Of a stretch of 64,000 nt of DNA, positions 35,851 to 45,798 are shown piece by piece (the first letter of the stretch is position 1; each line of letters starts with the position of its first letter). Source of the stretch: Geothrix rubra (GTDB taxonomy: Bacteria; Acidobacteriota; Holophagae; Holophagales; Holophagaceae); assembly GCF_030268065.1 (NCBI RefSeq), contig NZ_BSDD01000005.1, forward strand, positions 64,156-128,155, in the 5' to 3' direction. Below the pieces are notes generated by a model, which was not told the origin of the DNA, made no database searches, and was given only the letters and a program-made list of their open reading frames with translations. The translations under genes were made by a program, and so were the position numbers.

Positions 35851-37011
35851 ATGGCCCAGGATCCCTCCACCCGCCTCCAGGGACTCGTCTTCGCCCTCGT
35901 GAGCGCGGTCTTCACCACCATCTACATCCCCCAGCCGGTGCTGCCGGTGCTCGGGCGGGAATTCGGAGTGGGCGTGTCCGGCGCCTCCCTGGCGGTGTCC
36001 GGGGTGGTGCTGGGCATCGCCCTGGCCAACCTGCCCTTCGGGGCCCTGGCGGACCGCCTCCCCATCCGGCCCATCCTGCTCACGGGGGGGCTGGTGGTCA
36101 CGGCCTGCGGCGTCGGGGCCGCCCTGGCGCCCACGCTGCCGCTGCTCGTGGCGGCCCGGTTCGTCCAGGGGCTCTTCGTCCCGGCCCTCACGACCTGCCT
36201 CGCAGCCTACCTGGCCCGCACCATGCCGGCCGCGCGGCTGAACGTGGTGATGGGCTCGTACGTGTCGGCCACCGTGGTGGGCGGGCTGGGGGGGCGGCTG
36301 CTGGGGGGCTTCGTCTTCCCGCCCCAGCACTGGCGCTGGGCCTTCCTGGTGGCCTCGGCCCTCCTGCTGGCCGCCACCCTGGCCGCCCACGCCGGGCTGC
36401 CGGCGGAGGGAGCGCCCCCGGGCGCCGGGAGGGCTGAGGTCCGCTTCCGCGACGTGCTCCTCCGGCACGACCTCTTCCGTCTCTACTGCGTGAGCGCCGG
36501 GGCCTTCTTCGTCTTCTCCTCCGTGTTCAACTTCCTCCCCTTCTACCTGCACGCGGCGCCCTTCGGCTGGTCCACGCGGGCGGTGACGCTGCTCTACCTG
36601 TCCTACCTCGTGGGCGTGGTGGCCGGGCCCCTGGCGGGGAAGCTCAGCAACCGCGTGGGCAACGGGGCCGCCATGGTGGCGGGGTCGCTGGTGTTCGCCC
36701 TGGGCATCGCGCTCACCCTGGTGCCGGAGGCCTGGGCCATCGCCCTGGCCCTGGCGCTGGTCTGCGCCGGCTTCTTCACCATCCACGCCTCAGCCACCGG
36801 GGCCCTGAACCGCAAGCTCACCGCCGGGCGGGGGCGGGCCAACGCCGTCTACGTGCTCTTCTACTACCTGGGCGGGGCGGCGGGCATCACCTCGGCCGGG
36901 TACGCCTACCATCGCTCGGGCTGGCAGGGTGTGGCCGCCCTCGGCGGGGCCGTGCTCCTGGTGCCGCTCACCACCGGGGCCGTGGAGATGCGGGCGGCCC
37001 GGGCGGCGTGA
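35851..37011 (+). CDS. Major facilitator superfamily transporter
   Basis: 386 residues, about 12 membrane helices. The loop 2-3 motif [14 protein letters not shown] is the MFS motif A. The arrangement ([11 protein letters not shown] at the first helix, [12 protein letters not shown]) resembles YnfM-type exporters of drugs or sugars. ATG 35851 begins [11 protein letters not shown]. It diverges from the receptor gene and converges with the KAS III-like gene (13 bp). The substrate is unknown. Confidence 0.87.
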   Translation: MAQDPSTRLQGLVFALVSAVFTTIYIPQPVLPVLGREFGVGVSGASLAVSGVVLGIALANLPFGALADRLPIRPILLTGGLVVTACGVGAALAPTLPLLVAARFVQGLFVPALTTCLAAYLARTMPAARLNVVMGSYVSATVVGGLGGRLLGGFVFPPQHWRWAFLVASALLLAATLAAHAGLPAEGAPPGAGRAEVRFRDVLLRHDLFRLYCVSAGAFFVFSSVFNFLPFYLHAAPFGWSTRAVTLLYLSYLVGVVAGPLAGKLSNRVGNGAAMVAGSLVFALGIALTLVPEAWAIALALALVCAGFFTIHASATGALNRKLTAGRGRANAVYVLFYYLGGAAGITSAGYAYHRSGWQGVAALGGAVLLVPLTTGAVEMRAARAA

Positions 37012-37024
37012 TCCCGGCGAGGGC

Positions 37025-38107
37025 TCACGGAACCCGGTAGACCACGGCGTTGATGTTCATGCCCGCGCCCACGGAGGCGAACACCACGTGGTTCCCGGGC
37101 CGGAGGGATTGCCCGTCCAGCTTTCCCTTCAGGAGCAGGTCGAGGAGCGTGGGCACGGTGGCCACCGAGCTGTTGCCCAGCCAGGACACGGTCATGGGCA
37201 TGATCCCCGCCGGCACCTCCGCCACGCCGTAGCGCTTGAAGAGCCGCTTGAGGATGGCCTCATCCATCTTGCCGTTGGCCTGGTGGATCAGCACCTTGTC
37301 CACCTGGGCGAGGGTGAGCCCCGCCCGTTCCAGGCTCTGCTGGACCACGCCGGGCACCGTGGCGAGGGCGTACTCGTAGAGCGTGCGCCCCTTCATCTTG
37401 AGGGTGAGCGGGTCGTCCTCGGCCTCGCGGTCGAAGGACCGGTCCATCCGCAGCAGCCCCGCGTGCTCCAGGGTGTCGGAGCGGACGGCGTGCGAGAGGA
37501 TCCCCACCCGCTCCGGGTGGGACTGGGCCTCCAGGACCACGGCCCCCGCGCCGTCCGCGTAGATCATGCTGTCCCGGTCGCAGGGATCGCACACCCGGGA
37601 GAGGGTCTCCGCGCCGATCACCAGGGCCCGCTTCGCATCCCCGGAGCGCAGGTAGTAGTCCGACTGGATCACGGCCTGGAGCCAGCCCGGACAGCCGAAG
37701 GGCAGGTCGTAGGCGATGCAGGCGGGATTGGCGATGCGGAGCCTCGCCTTGACCCGCGCGGCCAGGGTCGGGACGAAATCCGACCGCCGGTGGTCCGCCT
37801 TCACGTCCCCGAAATTGTGGGCGACGATGACGTAGTCCAGCGTCTCCGGGTCGATGCCGGACGAGGCCAAGGCCTGGGTTCCGGCCTCGAAGGCCAGGTC
37901 CGAGGCCACCTGGTCCTCCGCGGCGTAGCGCCGCTCGGAGATGCCCGTGATCTCCTCGAACTTCGCGACGATCCGCGCCGTCTCGCCGGCCGGGTAGGGC
38001 AGTCCGGCCTCCTGGAAGAAGGTGTGCTCCAGGAAGGCCTCGTTCGGGACCCGGCGGCTGGGGATGCAGCTTCCCGTTCCGACGATGACGGTCTGTGGCT
38101 GAGTCAT
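37025..38107 (-). CDS. 3-oxoacyl-ACP synthase III (FabH-like) family enzyme
   Basis: 360 residues of the thiolase fold. The Cys-His-Asn triad is visible: Cys in PFGCPGWLQAV, His in VLIHQANGKMDEA and Asn in SWLGNSSVATVP. This fits a KAS III or related acyl-condensing enzyme. The segment KADHRRSDFVPTLAAR and the PFGCPGW context are not those of E. coli FabH, so it may serve a special lipid or secondary product. ATG 38107 has GGAGGAA upstream. The EamA gene lies upstream on the same strand with a 116-bp gap. Confidence 0.85.
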   Translation of the reverse strand: MTQPQTVIVGTGSCIPSRRVPNEAFLEHTFFQEAGLPYPAGETARIVAKFEEITGISERRYAAEDQVASDLAFEAGTQALASSGIDPETLDYVIVAHNFGDVKADHRRSDFVPTLAARVKARLRIANPACIAYDLPFGCPGWLQAVIQSDYYLRSGDAKRALVIGAETLSRVCDPCDRDSMIYADGAGAVVLEAQSHPERVGILSHAVRSDTLEHAGLLRMDRSFDREAEDDPLTLKMKGRTLYEYALATVPGVVQQSLERAGLTLAQVDKVLIHQANGKMDEAILKRLFKRYGVAEVPAGIMPMTVSWLGNSSVATVPTLLDLLLKGKLDGQSLRPGNHVVFASVGAGMNINAVVYRVP

Positions 38108-38223
38108 CCCTTCCTCCCCAGGCCTGCAAGGCCGTCGGTCCCTTAGGAATATTCGATTCCAGCACGGTTCCCCAGGGATTTCTGCGACCTCGGCCGGATG
38201 GGAGCGATCCGGGTGACGGACCG

Positions 38224-39105
38224 TCAGGTCCCCGCCGGGGCGGTCCGGACGGGGCGCCGGCCGAGGCCGTACCAGGCGATGACGCCCAGGGTGATGGCGC
38301 CCCCCAGCAGGGCCCAGGGGGAGGGCCGCTCGCCGAGGCCCAGGAACACCCAGATGGGATTGAAGACGGCCTCGAGGGTGCCCGTCACCACGGCGGCCGT
38401 GGCCGAGAGGTGGCGCATGCCGGCGTTGAAGAGGAGGTACGCCACGCCGATCTGGAAGACGCCCAGGTAGAGCAGGATGGCCGACTGGGGCAGGGTGGGG
38501 CGGAAACCGGGCAGGGCCAGGGGCGCGCAGAGGACCGCCACCAGCAGGTTCCCGGCCACGATGGCGCCGATGGGGTCCTGCCCGGGATTCCGCTGCCCCC
38601 GCAGCTTCAGCGTGAGGGTGAAGAGGGCCAGGCAGAGGCCCGCGGCCATGCCGAGCAGGTTCCCCGCCAGCCGGCCCGCCTGCAGCCGCCCCACGAAGAA
38701 GAGGGCCATGGCCCCCAGGGTGAGGCCCACGGCGGCGAGATCCCTGCCCTGGAGGCGCCGCCCGAAGACCCAGGGTTCCAGGAACACCAGGTAGATGGGG
38801 GCCGAGAACTGCAGGAAGATCGCGTTGGCGGCGGTGGTGAGCTTGGTGGCGGCCACGAAGCAGACCAGCACGCCCGCGTAGGCCGCGGCGCAGGCCCAGC
38901 CCAGGGCGTCCAGGCGCAGGGCGCCCGCCCGGCCGCGCCCGAGCACCACGGCGGCGATGGTGAGGGCGGCCACCAGGCTCCGGGCCCCGGCGATCTGCAG
39001 GGCCCCCAGGGGCAGCACCTTGATGAAGAGGCCGCTGGAGCTCCACAGCAGCGCCGCCGCAGCCACCAGGGCCGCGCCGCGCCGGGCATCCTCCATCCGC
39101 TCCAT
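38224..39105 (-). CDS. EamA-family (DMT) membrane exporter
   Basis: About 293 residues, ten predicted membrane helices in two EamA repeats. Helix 1 (ALVAAAALLWSSSGLFIKVLP) and the LQFSAPIYLVFLEP and LEAVFNPIWVFLGLGE segments are typical. The ATG at 39105 or three codons later at 39096 could be the start; neither has a strong ribosome site. It is divergent from hypC with an 81-bp gap. The substrate is unknown. Confidence 0.86.
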   Translation of the reverse strand: MERMEDARRGAALVAAAALLWSSSGLFIKVLPLGALQIAGARSLVAALTIAAVVLGRGRAGALRLDALGWACAAAYAGVLVCFVAATKLTTAANAIFLQFSAPIYLVFLEPWVFGRRLQGRDLAAVGLTLGAMALFFVGRLQAGRLAGNLLGMAAGLCLALFTLTLKLRGQRNPGQDPIGAIVAGNLLVAVLCAPLALPGFRPTLPQSAILLYLGVFQIGVAYLLFNAGMRHLSATAAVVTGTLEAVFNPIWVFLGLGERPSPWALLGGAITLGVIAWYGLGRRPVRTAPAGT

Positions 39106-39186
39106 CCGGCCATTGGACCACGGAGCCGGTGATCTTGTGACCCCGGTGCGGCCGCGCCGGACCTACCCTTCCGGCGGGAGGTCCCC

Positions 39187-39426
39187 ATGTGTCTCGGCGT
39201 GCCCGGCCGGATCCTCGACCTGCAGGAGGGCCCCCTGCGCCTGGGGCGCGTGGCCTTCGGCCCCACGGTGAAGGAGGTGAGCCTGGCCTGCGTGCCCGAG
39301 GCCGTCCCCGGGGAGTGGGTGGTGGTCCATGCCGGGCTGGCCCTGGAGCGGCTGGACGAAGCCGAGGCCCGGCGGGTCTTCGAGAGCCTGGCGGAGCTGG
39401 AAGCCGGCTGGGGCGAGCGGCCATGA
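39187..39426 (+). CDS. hypC: Hydrogenase maturation chaperone HypC
   Basis: 79 residues. The N-terminus MCLGVPGRI has the essential Cys2 that holds the Fe(CN)2CO unit with HypD and delivers it to HoxH. GGGAGG lies just upstream of ATG 39187, the first gene of a second hyp operon. The stop overlaps the hypD start (ATGA). Confidence 0.96.
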   Translation: MCLGVPGRILDLQEGPLRLGRVAFGPTVKEVSLACVPEAVPGEWVVVHAGLALERLDEAEARRVFESLAELEAGWGERP

Positions 39427-40526
39427 GGTTCGTGGACGAGTACCGGGACGGCGCCGCCGCCCGCACCCTGGCGGAGGCCATCCGGCGCAGGGTGACGCGG
39501 CCCTGGACCCTCATGGAGGTCTGCGGGGGCCAGACCCACAGCATCGTGCGCTACGGCCTGGACGAGCTGCTGCCGCCGGAGGTGAGCCTCCTCCATGGGC
39601 CCGGCTGTCCCGTCTGCGTCACCCCCGTGGCGATCATCGACCAGGCCTTGGCCATCGCGGCGCGGCCCGGGGTCACCTTCTGCTCCTTCGGGGACATGCT
39701 GCGGGTGCCGGGCAGCGCGGAGGACCTCTTCGCCGTGAAGAGCCGCGGCGCCGACGTGCGCGTGGTGTACTCCCCCCTGGACGCCCTGGCCCTGGCCCGG
39801 GAGCTGCCGGACCGCGAGGTGGTGTTCTTCGCCGTGGGCTTCGAGACCACCGCCCCCGCCAACGCCCTGGCCGTGGCCCAGGCGAAGCGGGAGGGCCTGG
39901 CGAACTTCTCCATCCTCGTGTCCCACGTGCGCGTGCCGCCGGCCCTGGAGGCCATCCTCGCCTCGCCGCAGCGGCGGGTGGACGGCTTCCTGGCCGCAGG
40001 CCACGTCTGCGCCGTCATGGGCACGGAGGAGTACCTGCCCCTGGCCGCGAAGCACCGCGTGCCCATCGTGGTGACCGCCTTCGAGCCCGTGGACCTGCTC
40101 CAGGGCATCCTCATGGCCGTGAGCCAGCTCGAGGAGGGCCGCGCGGAGGTGGAGAACCAGTACGCCCGCCTGGTGCAGGCCGGCGGCAACCGCCCCGCCC
40201 AGGCCCTCATCGGGGAGGTCTTCCAGGGCGTGGACCGCACCTGGCGCGGCATCGGCCCGATCCCCGACAGCGGGCTCGGCCTGCGCCCGGCCTACGTGGC
40301 CTTCGACGCCGCCCGGCGCTTCGGTGTCGAAGGCGTCGGCGGGCCCGAGTCGCCCGAATGCCAGAGCGGCCTCGTGCTCCAGGGCCTGCTGAAGCCCATG
40401 GACTGCCCGGCCTTCGGGAAGGCCTGCACGCCGGACCACCCCCTGGGCGCCACCATGGTGTCTTCCGAGGGCGCCTGCGCGGCCTACTTCCGCTACCGCC
40501 GCTTCGCGCCCGTGGAGGCCCCGTGA
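39423..40526 (+). CDS. hypD: Hydrogenase Fe-ligand assembly protein HypD
   Basis: 367 residues. Motifs [23 protein letters not shown] and [12 protein letters not shown] are intact, and the [4Fe-4S] cluster cysteines lie in the C-terminal part ([23 protein letters not shown]). HypD is the scaffold where iron receives its CN and CO ligands with HypC and HypE. It overlaps hypC by ATGA and hypE by GTGA. Confidence 0.97.
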   Translation: MRFVDEYRDGAAARTLAEAIRRRVTRPWTLMEVCGGQTHSIVRYGLDELLPPEVSLLHGPGCPVCVTPVAIIDQALAIAARPGVTFCSFGDMLRVPGSAEDLFAVKSRGADVRVVYSPLDALALARELPDREVVFFAVGFETTAPANALAVAQAKREGLANFSILVSHVRVPPALEAILASPQRRVDGFLAAGHVCAVMGTEEYLPLAAKHRVPIVVTAFEPVDLLQGILMAVSQLEEGRAEVENQYARLVQAGGNRPAQALIGEVFQGVDRTWRGIGPIPDSGLGLRPAYVAFDAARRFGVEGVGGPESPECQSGLVLQGLLKPMDCPAFGKACTPDHPLGATMVSSEGACAAYFRYRRFAPVEAP

Positions 40527-41569
40527 GCCCGGATCCCTTCGCCCTGACCTGCCCCCGGCCCCTGGTCCCGGACACGGTGCAGATGGCCCACGGCGGCGGC
40601 GGGCGGCTGATGAAGGAACTCATCGAGGGGGTCTTCCTCCCGGCGTTGGGGGCCGATCCCCAGGGCCTGCACGACAGCGCGGTGGTGGAGGCCGGGGGCG
40701 GCCGGCTGGCCTTCACCACGGACGGCTTCGTGGTGCATCCCCGGCGCTTCCCCGGCGGGGACCTGGGCGAGCTGGCCGTGTACGGCACGGTGAACGACCT
40801 GGCCATGGCCGGCGCCCGGCCCCTGGCCCTCGCCGCGGCCTTCATCCTGGAGGAGGGCCTGCCCCTGGACGAGCTGGCGGGGCTGGTGGCCTCCATGAAG
40901 GCGGCGGCGGACCGCTGCGGGGTGCGCATCGTCACCGGCGACACCAAGGTGGTGGACCGGGGCAAGGGCGATGGGGCCTTCATCACCACCACGGGCCTGG
41001 GCCTGGTGCCGGCCGGGGTGGAGGTGCATCCCCGCCGCGTGCGGCCCGGCGACGCGGTGCTCGTCACCGGGGACCTGGGTCGCCACGGCATCGCGGTGAT
41101 GTCCGTGCGCGAGGGCCTGGCCTTCGAGACCCCGATCGCCAGCGACTGCGGACCGGTGCACCACCTGGCCGCGGCCCTGCTGGAGGCGGGCCTGGACGTC
41201 CACTGCCTGCGAGATCCCACCCGCGGCGGCCTGGCCTCCGTGCTCAACGAGATCGCCGCCGCGGCGGGCGTGGCCATCGAGGCCCGCGAGGACGACCTGC
41301 CCGTGGACGAGGCGGTGGCCACCGCCTGCGAGATCCTGGGCCTGGACCCCCTCTACGTGGCCTGCGAGGGCCGCATGGTGGCCTTCCTGCCCGAGGCCCA
41401 GGCGGCGCGGGCCCTGGACCTGCTGCGGGCGCACCCCGAGGGTGCCGGGGCGGCGGTGGTGGGCCGCGTCCTCGACGGGCCCGCCGGACGCGTGACCCTG
41501 CGCACCTCCCTGGGCACCGCGCGGCTGCTGGACCTGCTCAGCGGGGAGCAGCTCCCGCGGATCTGCTAG
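40523..41569 (+). CDS. hypE: Carbamoyl dehydratase HypE
   Basis: 348 residues from GTG 40523, which overlaps the hypD stop. The PurM-like ATP-binding core has [31 protein letters not shown] and [11 protein letters not shown]. The C-terminus is PRIC: the last Cys takes the carbamoyl group from HypF and is dehydrated to thiocyanate, the source of CN. It completes the full hypABCDEF set of this window. Confidence 0.97.
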   Translation: MSPDPFALTCPRPLVPDTVQMAHGGGGRLMKELIEGVFLPALGADPQGLHDSAVVEAGGGRLAFTTDGFVVHPRRFPGGDLGELAVYGTVNDLAMAGARPLALAAAFILEEGLPLDELAGLVASMKAAADRCGVRIVTGDTKVVDRGKGDGAFITTTGLGLVPAGVEVHPRRVRPGDAVLVTGDLGRHGIAVMSVREGLAFETPIASDCGPVHHLAAALLEAGLDVHCLRDPTRGGLASVLNEIAAAAGVAIEAREDDLPVDEAVATACEILGLDPLYVACEGRMVAFLPEAQAARALDLLRAHPEGAGAAVVGRVLDGPAGRVTLRTSLGTARLLDLLSGEQLPRIC

Positions 41570-41575
41570 AGGCGT

Positions 41576-42358
41576 TCAGACCAGCAGCCGCCGCCAGCCG
41601 CTGAACTGGACGGGGCCTTCGAGGCGCACGATGGCCCAGCAGTCCCCGCCGGGGTCTGCCTCGGGCCGGTGGAAGGTGCCGGGGCCGTGGGTGATCCAGT
41701 CGCCGGGGTGCAGGTGGGCCGGGCCGTCCTGGAGGCCCCCGGCCAGCAGCAGGGTGGTTTCCGTGCCCAGGTGCCGGTGGGCGGGGAAGACGCGGCCCCC
41801 GGGAAGCCGGACCAGGTGCAGGGCGGTGCCGGAGACCGGGTCCCTCAGCACCCGGGCCGCCTCGCCGCCGCCCAGGCCCCGGCGCACCCGGCGCCACTGG
41901 TCCTGGGGTGGGAGCAGGGCCAGGAGGCTGCGGGGCAGGGGCTCGCCATCGGCCTCCAGGGCCGCCTCGGACCCGTGGTGGGCCCGGCAGGCACCACACC
42001 AGCCCAGGTGGAGGCGGAGGAGCAGGGCCGTGAAGGGATCGCCTTCCGGCCCGAGGGCCGCCCAGTCGGCAGGGCCCGGGTGGAGCCGCGGGCCCTGGGG
42101 CAGGCTTCCCTGCCGGAGGGCGCCGAGGACTCCGGCGAGGGCGCGTTCCGCGGCGGAGCCGGGGGCTCCGGCCGGATCCTCCTGGAGCAGGCCCCGGAGC
42201 AGGGCGGGGGTGCGCCGCAGGGACCGCAGGAAGGCCCGGCAGGGCGGGCACAGGCCCAGGTGGATCCGGACGCCGGTCCAGGCCATGGGGCCCAGGGCCC
42301 CTTCGTCCAGGTCCGTGAGGAGGTCCGTGACCCGCGCGCAGGTGGGGATGCCGATCAT
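41576..42358 (-). CDS. ChrR-like anti-sigma factor with two zinc-finger motifs and a cupin
   Basis: 260 residues. The N-terminal anti-sigma domain has H-x3-C-x2-C as HLGLCPPC (His33, Cys37, Cys40). A second HLGWCGAC at about 116-123 suggests a duplicated zinc-binding anti-sigma unit. The C-terminal cupin (about 165-250) has metal-type ligands in HRHLGTETTLLLAGG and HGPGTFHRP. In Rhodobacter ChrR, the N-terminal domain binds the sigma factor and the cupin senses singlet oxygen or peroxides. The ATG at 42358 overlaps the sigma-factor stop, the usual coupling. Confidence 0.86.
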   Translation of the reverse strand: MIGIPTCARVTDLLTDLDEGALGPMAWTGVRIHLGLCPPCRAFLRSLRRTPALLRGLLQEDPAGAPGSAAERALAGVLGALRQGSLPQGPRLHPGPADWAALGPEGDPFTALLLRLHLGWCGACRAHHGSEAALEADGEPLPRSLLALLPPQDQWRRVRRGLGGGEAARVLRDPVSGTALHLVRLPGGRVFPAHRHLGTETTLLLAGGLQDGPAHLHPGDWITHGPGTFHRPEADPGGDCWAIVRLEGPVQFSGWRRLLV

Positions 42359-42981
42359 GGGAGGTTCCCCTTCGGGGCCGGGGCGAAGTCCGTGAGCAGG
42401 GCCCGCAGGGCGAGCCGGGCCCGGTGGAGCCGCTGGCGGACCAGTTCGCGGGAAATCCCCAGGTGGCGGCTGATCTCGTCGGAGTCCCAGCCCTCCAGGT
42501 CCTTGAGGACGAAGACGGCGCGCTGGTCGTCGGACAGGCGGTCCAGGCCCGCCTTCACCCTCGTCCTCAGCTCCTCCGACTCCGCTCGCACCAGGGCCTC
42601 CGCCTCCTCGCTCCAGGCGAGGACCGCATCCATGTCCATGTGATGCCCGTCGTCCTGGAAACGTGGCATCAGATCTTCGAGGGCGTCCTCCCGGCGCCGG
42701 ACCCGCTTGCGGCGGGCCATGAGGGCCTGGTTCACGCAGATGCGGTAGGCCCAGGTGCTGAAGCGGCTGGCGCCCTGGAATCCCGGGAGCTCCCGGTGCA
42801 GGGTGAGCAGGGCGTCCTGGAGGGCGTCCTGGCTCTCGGCCTCGTTCCCGAGGATCCGCTCGATCACCCGGTAGAACATTCCCAGGTGGGGCCGGACCAG
42901 GTCCTCGAAGGCCTCGGAATCCCCCTCGCTGGCCCGCCGGACCAGGGGGGCCTCGGGGCGTTCGCCGGGTTGGAGGGGCAA
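42355..42981 (-). CDS. ECF-type RNA polymerase sigma factor
   Basis: 208 residues. Region 2 is EAFEDLVRPHLGMFYRVIERI through GASRFSTWAYRICVNQALM; region 4 is LSDDQRAVFVLKDLEGWDSDEISRHLGISRELVRQRLHRAR. The pairing with a cupin anti-sigma factor suggests the stress-response ECF group of RpoE/ChrR. It lies 27 bp downstream of a membrane histidine kinase gene in the same direction, so the three may form one operon. Confidence 0.94.
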   Translation of the reverse strand: MPLQPGERPEAPLVRRASEGDSEAFEDLVRPHLGMFYRVIERILGNEAESQDALQDALLTLHRELPGFQGASRFSTWAYRICVNQALMARRKRVRRREDALEDLMPRFQDDGHHMDMDAVLAWSEEAEALVRAESEELRTRVKAGLDRLSDDQRAVFVLKDLEGWDSDEISRHLGISRELVRQRLHRARLALRALLTDFAPAPKGNLP

Positions 42982-43008
42982 GGAGACTCCAGGAGGTGAG
43001 CCTCGATA

Positions 43009-44241
43009 CTACCCTGTCGCGACAATTTCATCCCCCGGGGGCGGGATCCGGGGGATCCGGATGGTGAAGGCCGATCCCAGCCCGTGGCCCCGGCTGGCGG
43101 CCTGGAGGGTGCCGCCGTGGCGGAGGACGATCTCCCGGGCGAGGAACAGCCCGATGCCGGTGCCGGGGACCTGCCGGGTCATCTCGTCCCCCGCCCGGTA
43201 GAACCGCTGGAAGAGGCGGGAGAGGTCCTTGGCGCCGATGCCGTGTCCCCGGTCGCTCACCACGAGGACCGCCTCCTCGCCGTCCTCGCCCAGGGTGACG
43301 ACGGTCCGCCGAGGCTCGGCGGCGTACTTGAAGGCGTTGGACAGCAGGTTCTCCAGCACCGTGGCCATGGCCTTGGCGTCCACGACGGCCCACACGGCCG
43401 GGGACAGCTCCAGCTGGAGCCCGAGGGCCCCGGCGCCCAGGCGCTGGTCCATCCCCTCGCTCACGGTCCGGACCCAGGGCCCCAGTTCCAGGGGCTCCGG
43501 GTGGAGGTCCAGGCTCCCCGCCTCGGCCCGGGCCACGTCCAGCAGGTTGCCCACCAGCTCGGTGAGGCGCTCCAGGTCCCGGTCCATGAGGCCGTGGATG
43601 CGGGCCCGCTGCTCCTCGGTGAGGGACCGGGAAAAGAGGGTCTCGGTCCACACCCGCAGGGCCGAGATGGGGGTCTTCAGCTCGTGGGTGACGGCGGCGA
43701 TGAAGTTGTGCTGCCGCAGCTTCAGGTCCATCTCCTCGGCCAGCTTGCGGTAGACGAGGCCGAAGCCGAACAGCACCACCAGGGCCAGGAAGCTGCCCTC
43801 GGAGGCGGCCCGGATGATGTCCGTGCGGCGGGCCTTCTCGATGGCGCGCAGGGGTTCGGGCCGCAGGGTGAGGTAGGCGGCCTTGTCCAGCAGGGGCGGG
43901 TCATCCTCGGCCAGGGGGGCCGGCACCACCGCCACATGGGGATAGAGGGTCTCGATGGCCCACTTGCGCTCCTGGAGGCTGGGGAGCTTCAGGATCCGCC
44001 CCTCGATGGTTCCGGGGCGCGAGGCGGGATCGGGCTGGTAGGTGATGGCCAGCAGCCGGAGGCTGTCCATCTGCCAGGCCATGGCCCGGCCCGCCTTCAG
44101 GTTCTCGATGTTGGCCTCCTGGAGGGCCTTCGATTCCCGGATCTGCAGGGTGATCCACCAGCCCACCAGCAGGCAGACCACCAGCGTGACGGAGAGGAAG
44201 ATGAACTTCTGGGCGGAGACAGCCTTCTGGTCGACCGGCAT
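43009..44241 (-). CDS. Membrane sensor histidine kinase
   Basis: 410 residues. Two membrane helices (about 12-32 FIFLSVTLVVCLLVGWW, and about 150-168 FLALVVLFGFGLVY) enclose a periplasmic domain of about 115 residues that I do not recognise. HisKA has THELKTPISALRVW and the HATPase has LLSNAFKYA, DRGHGIG and GTGIGLFLA. There is no adjacent response regulator; the neighbour is an ECF sigma factor. It is divergent from the next kinase gene. Confidence 0.92.
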   Translation of the reverse strand: MPVDQKAVSAQKFIFLSVTLVVCLLVGWWITLQIRESKALQEANIENLKAGRAMAWQMDSLRLLAITYQPDPASRPGTIEGRILKLPSLQERKWAIETLYPHVAVVPAPLAEDDPPLLDKAAYLTLRPEPLRAIEKARRTDIIRAASEGSFLALVVLFGFGLVYRKLAEEMDLKLRQHNFIAAVTHELKTPISALRVWTETLFSRSLTEEQRARIHGLMDRDLERLTELVGNLLDVARAEAGSLDLHPEPLELGPWVRTVSEGMDQRLGAGALGLQLELSPAVWAVVDAKAMATVLENLLSNAFKYAAEPRRTVVTLGEDGEEAVLVVSDRGHGIGAKDLSRLFQRFYRAGDEMTRQVPGTGIGLFLAREIVLRHGGTLQAASRGHGLGSAFTIRIPRIPPPGDEIVATG

Positions 44242-44306
44242 CGGTCCATTCTTGCCTCAAATCCCGACCCTTGGCAGCGATCCCGCGTGCCGCCATCCTG
44301 GAAACC

Positions 44307-45743
44307 ATGGTCTCCAACCCACCCACCGGCCCCCAGTCCACCCAGGGCAAGGGGAGTTCCGGCCCCAAGCAGGTGCCGCCGGGCCAGCCCGCGCCCCGGC
44401 CCCAGGGCGCCGAGCTGCTGGCGGAACTGATGCAGACCCAGCGGCAGCTCACCCAGGCCATGCACGAGTCCCGGGACCTCCGGGCCCGCCTGGGCCGCCG
44501 CTCCCACCAGATGCAGGTGCTCCAGCACGTGTCGGAGATCCTGGCGGCCACCTCGAAGGGCGGGCAGGTGGCCAGCGTGGTCCTGGACGTCCTCGTGCAG
44601 GAGTTCCAGTGCCGGCGCGGCGCGGTCTGGACTTTGGAGGACGGCGGCGGCGGCTACATCCCGCGCGAGGGCGCCGGTCTCGCCCGGCCCGAGTGGTCGG
44701 CCCTCCGCCTCCTGGCCCCCAACCCCTTCCCGGAAGTGCCCCTCGTGCTCTTCCAGAGCCAGTTCCTGGACGCGGCCTGCGGCCCCGAGTCCCTGAAGCT
44801 GCTCCGGGGCCCCGAGGATGCGCCCCTCTACTTCGTGCCCTTCGAGCACCAGCTCCTGCTGCTCGGCTTCGCGATCCTGGCCATGCCCTCCGACCGGAAG
44901 CTGGAGGACGAGGACCAGGATTCCATTTCCATCCTGCAGCGGCAGACCGCCGTGTCCCTCTACAATGCCTGGCTGTTCCGCGACCTCTCCGAGCAGCGGG
45001 ACGCCCTCCAGCGGCAGGCCCTGGAGCTGGAACGGGTCAACGCCGCCCTGCGCGAGGCCGACCAGCTCAAGAGCGAATTCCTGGCCCTCACCAGCCACGA
45101 GCTGCGCACCCCCCTCACCGGCATCCTCGGCTTCACCCGGCTGGTCATGGACGGTCTCTACGACGACGCCGAGGAGATGCGCTCCATGCTGCAGGACAGC
45201 TACTCCTCCGGCCAGCACCTCCTGGGCCTGCTGAACGACATCCTGGACCTGGCCAAGATCGAATCCGGACGGCTGGAGGTCCACGTCGAATCCGTCGGCC
45301 TCGCGGCCCTGCTGGACGAGGTGAGGCCCATCGCGGAAGCCTACCCGCGCAAGCCGGAGGTGGAGCTGGTCTGGCCCGAGACGGGGGACCTGCCCGAGGT
45401 GATGGTGGATCCCAGCCGGCTCAAGCAGGTGCTGCTGAACCTCCTCTCCAACGCCCTGAAGTTCACCAAGGAGGGCAGCGTCAGCGTCCAGGTGGAGCGG
45501 CGGCCGGGCCACCTGGTCCTCAGCGTGGTGGATACGGGGATCGGCGTGAGCCCGGAGGCCCAGACCCGGCTCTTCCAGAAGTTCGCGCAGGCCGAGGGCG
45601 GCCACGCCCGGGAGTACGGGGGGACGGGCCTCGGCCTCGTGATCTGCAAGCACCTCATGGAGATGATGGGCGGCACCATCACCCTCCACAGCGAAGGCCT
45701 CGGCTGCGGCACCACCATGCGGATCACGGTGCCGATCGCCTGA
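44307..45743 (+). CDS. Soluble GAF-domain sensor histidine kinase
   Basis: 478 residues with no membrane helix. A Pro/Gly/Gln-rich start is followed by a coiled coil (LLAELMQTQRQLTQAMH), a GAF-like sensor (about 75-235), a coiled-coil linker, HisKA with TSHELRTPLTGILGF and HATPase with NLLSNALKF, DTGIGV and GTGLGLVICKHL. ATG 44307 is favoured over the upstream start at 44271, which lacks a ribosome site. No partner regulator is adjacent. It is divergent from the 43009-44241 kinase (65-bp gap). Confidence 0.92.
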   Translation: MVSNPPTGPQSTQGKGSSGPKQVPPGQPAPRPQGAELLAELMQTQRQLTQAMHESRDLRARLGRRSHQMQVLQHVSEILAATSKGGQVASVVLDVLVQEFQCRRGAVWTLEDGGGGYIPREGAGLARPEWSALRLLAPNPFPEVPLVLFQSQFLDAACGPESLKLLRGPEDAPLYFVPFEHQLLLLGFAILAMPSDRKLEDEDQDSISILQRQTAVSLYNAWLFRDLSEQRDALQRQALELERVNAALREADQLKSEFLALTSHELRTPLTGILGFTRLVMDGLYDDAEEMRSMLQDSYSSGQHLLGLLNDILDLAKIESGRLEVHVESVGLAALLDEVRPIAEAYPRKPEVELVWPETGDLPEVMVDPSRLKQVLLNLLSNALKFTKEGSVSVQVERRPGHLVLSVVDTGIGVSPEAQTRLFQKFAQAEGGHAREYGGTGLGLVICKHLMEMMGGTITLHSEGLGCGTTMRITVPIA

Positions 45744-45798
45744 GCCCTGGGCTTCGCCTCGCGGTATGGGAGAATACGGATTCGTGTTCGGAGTTCCC

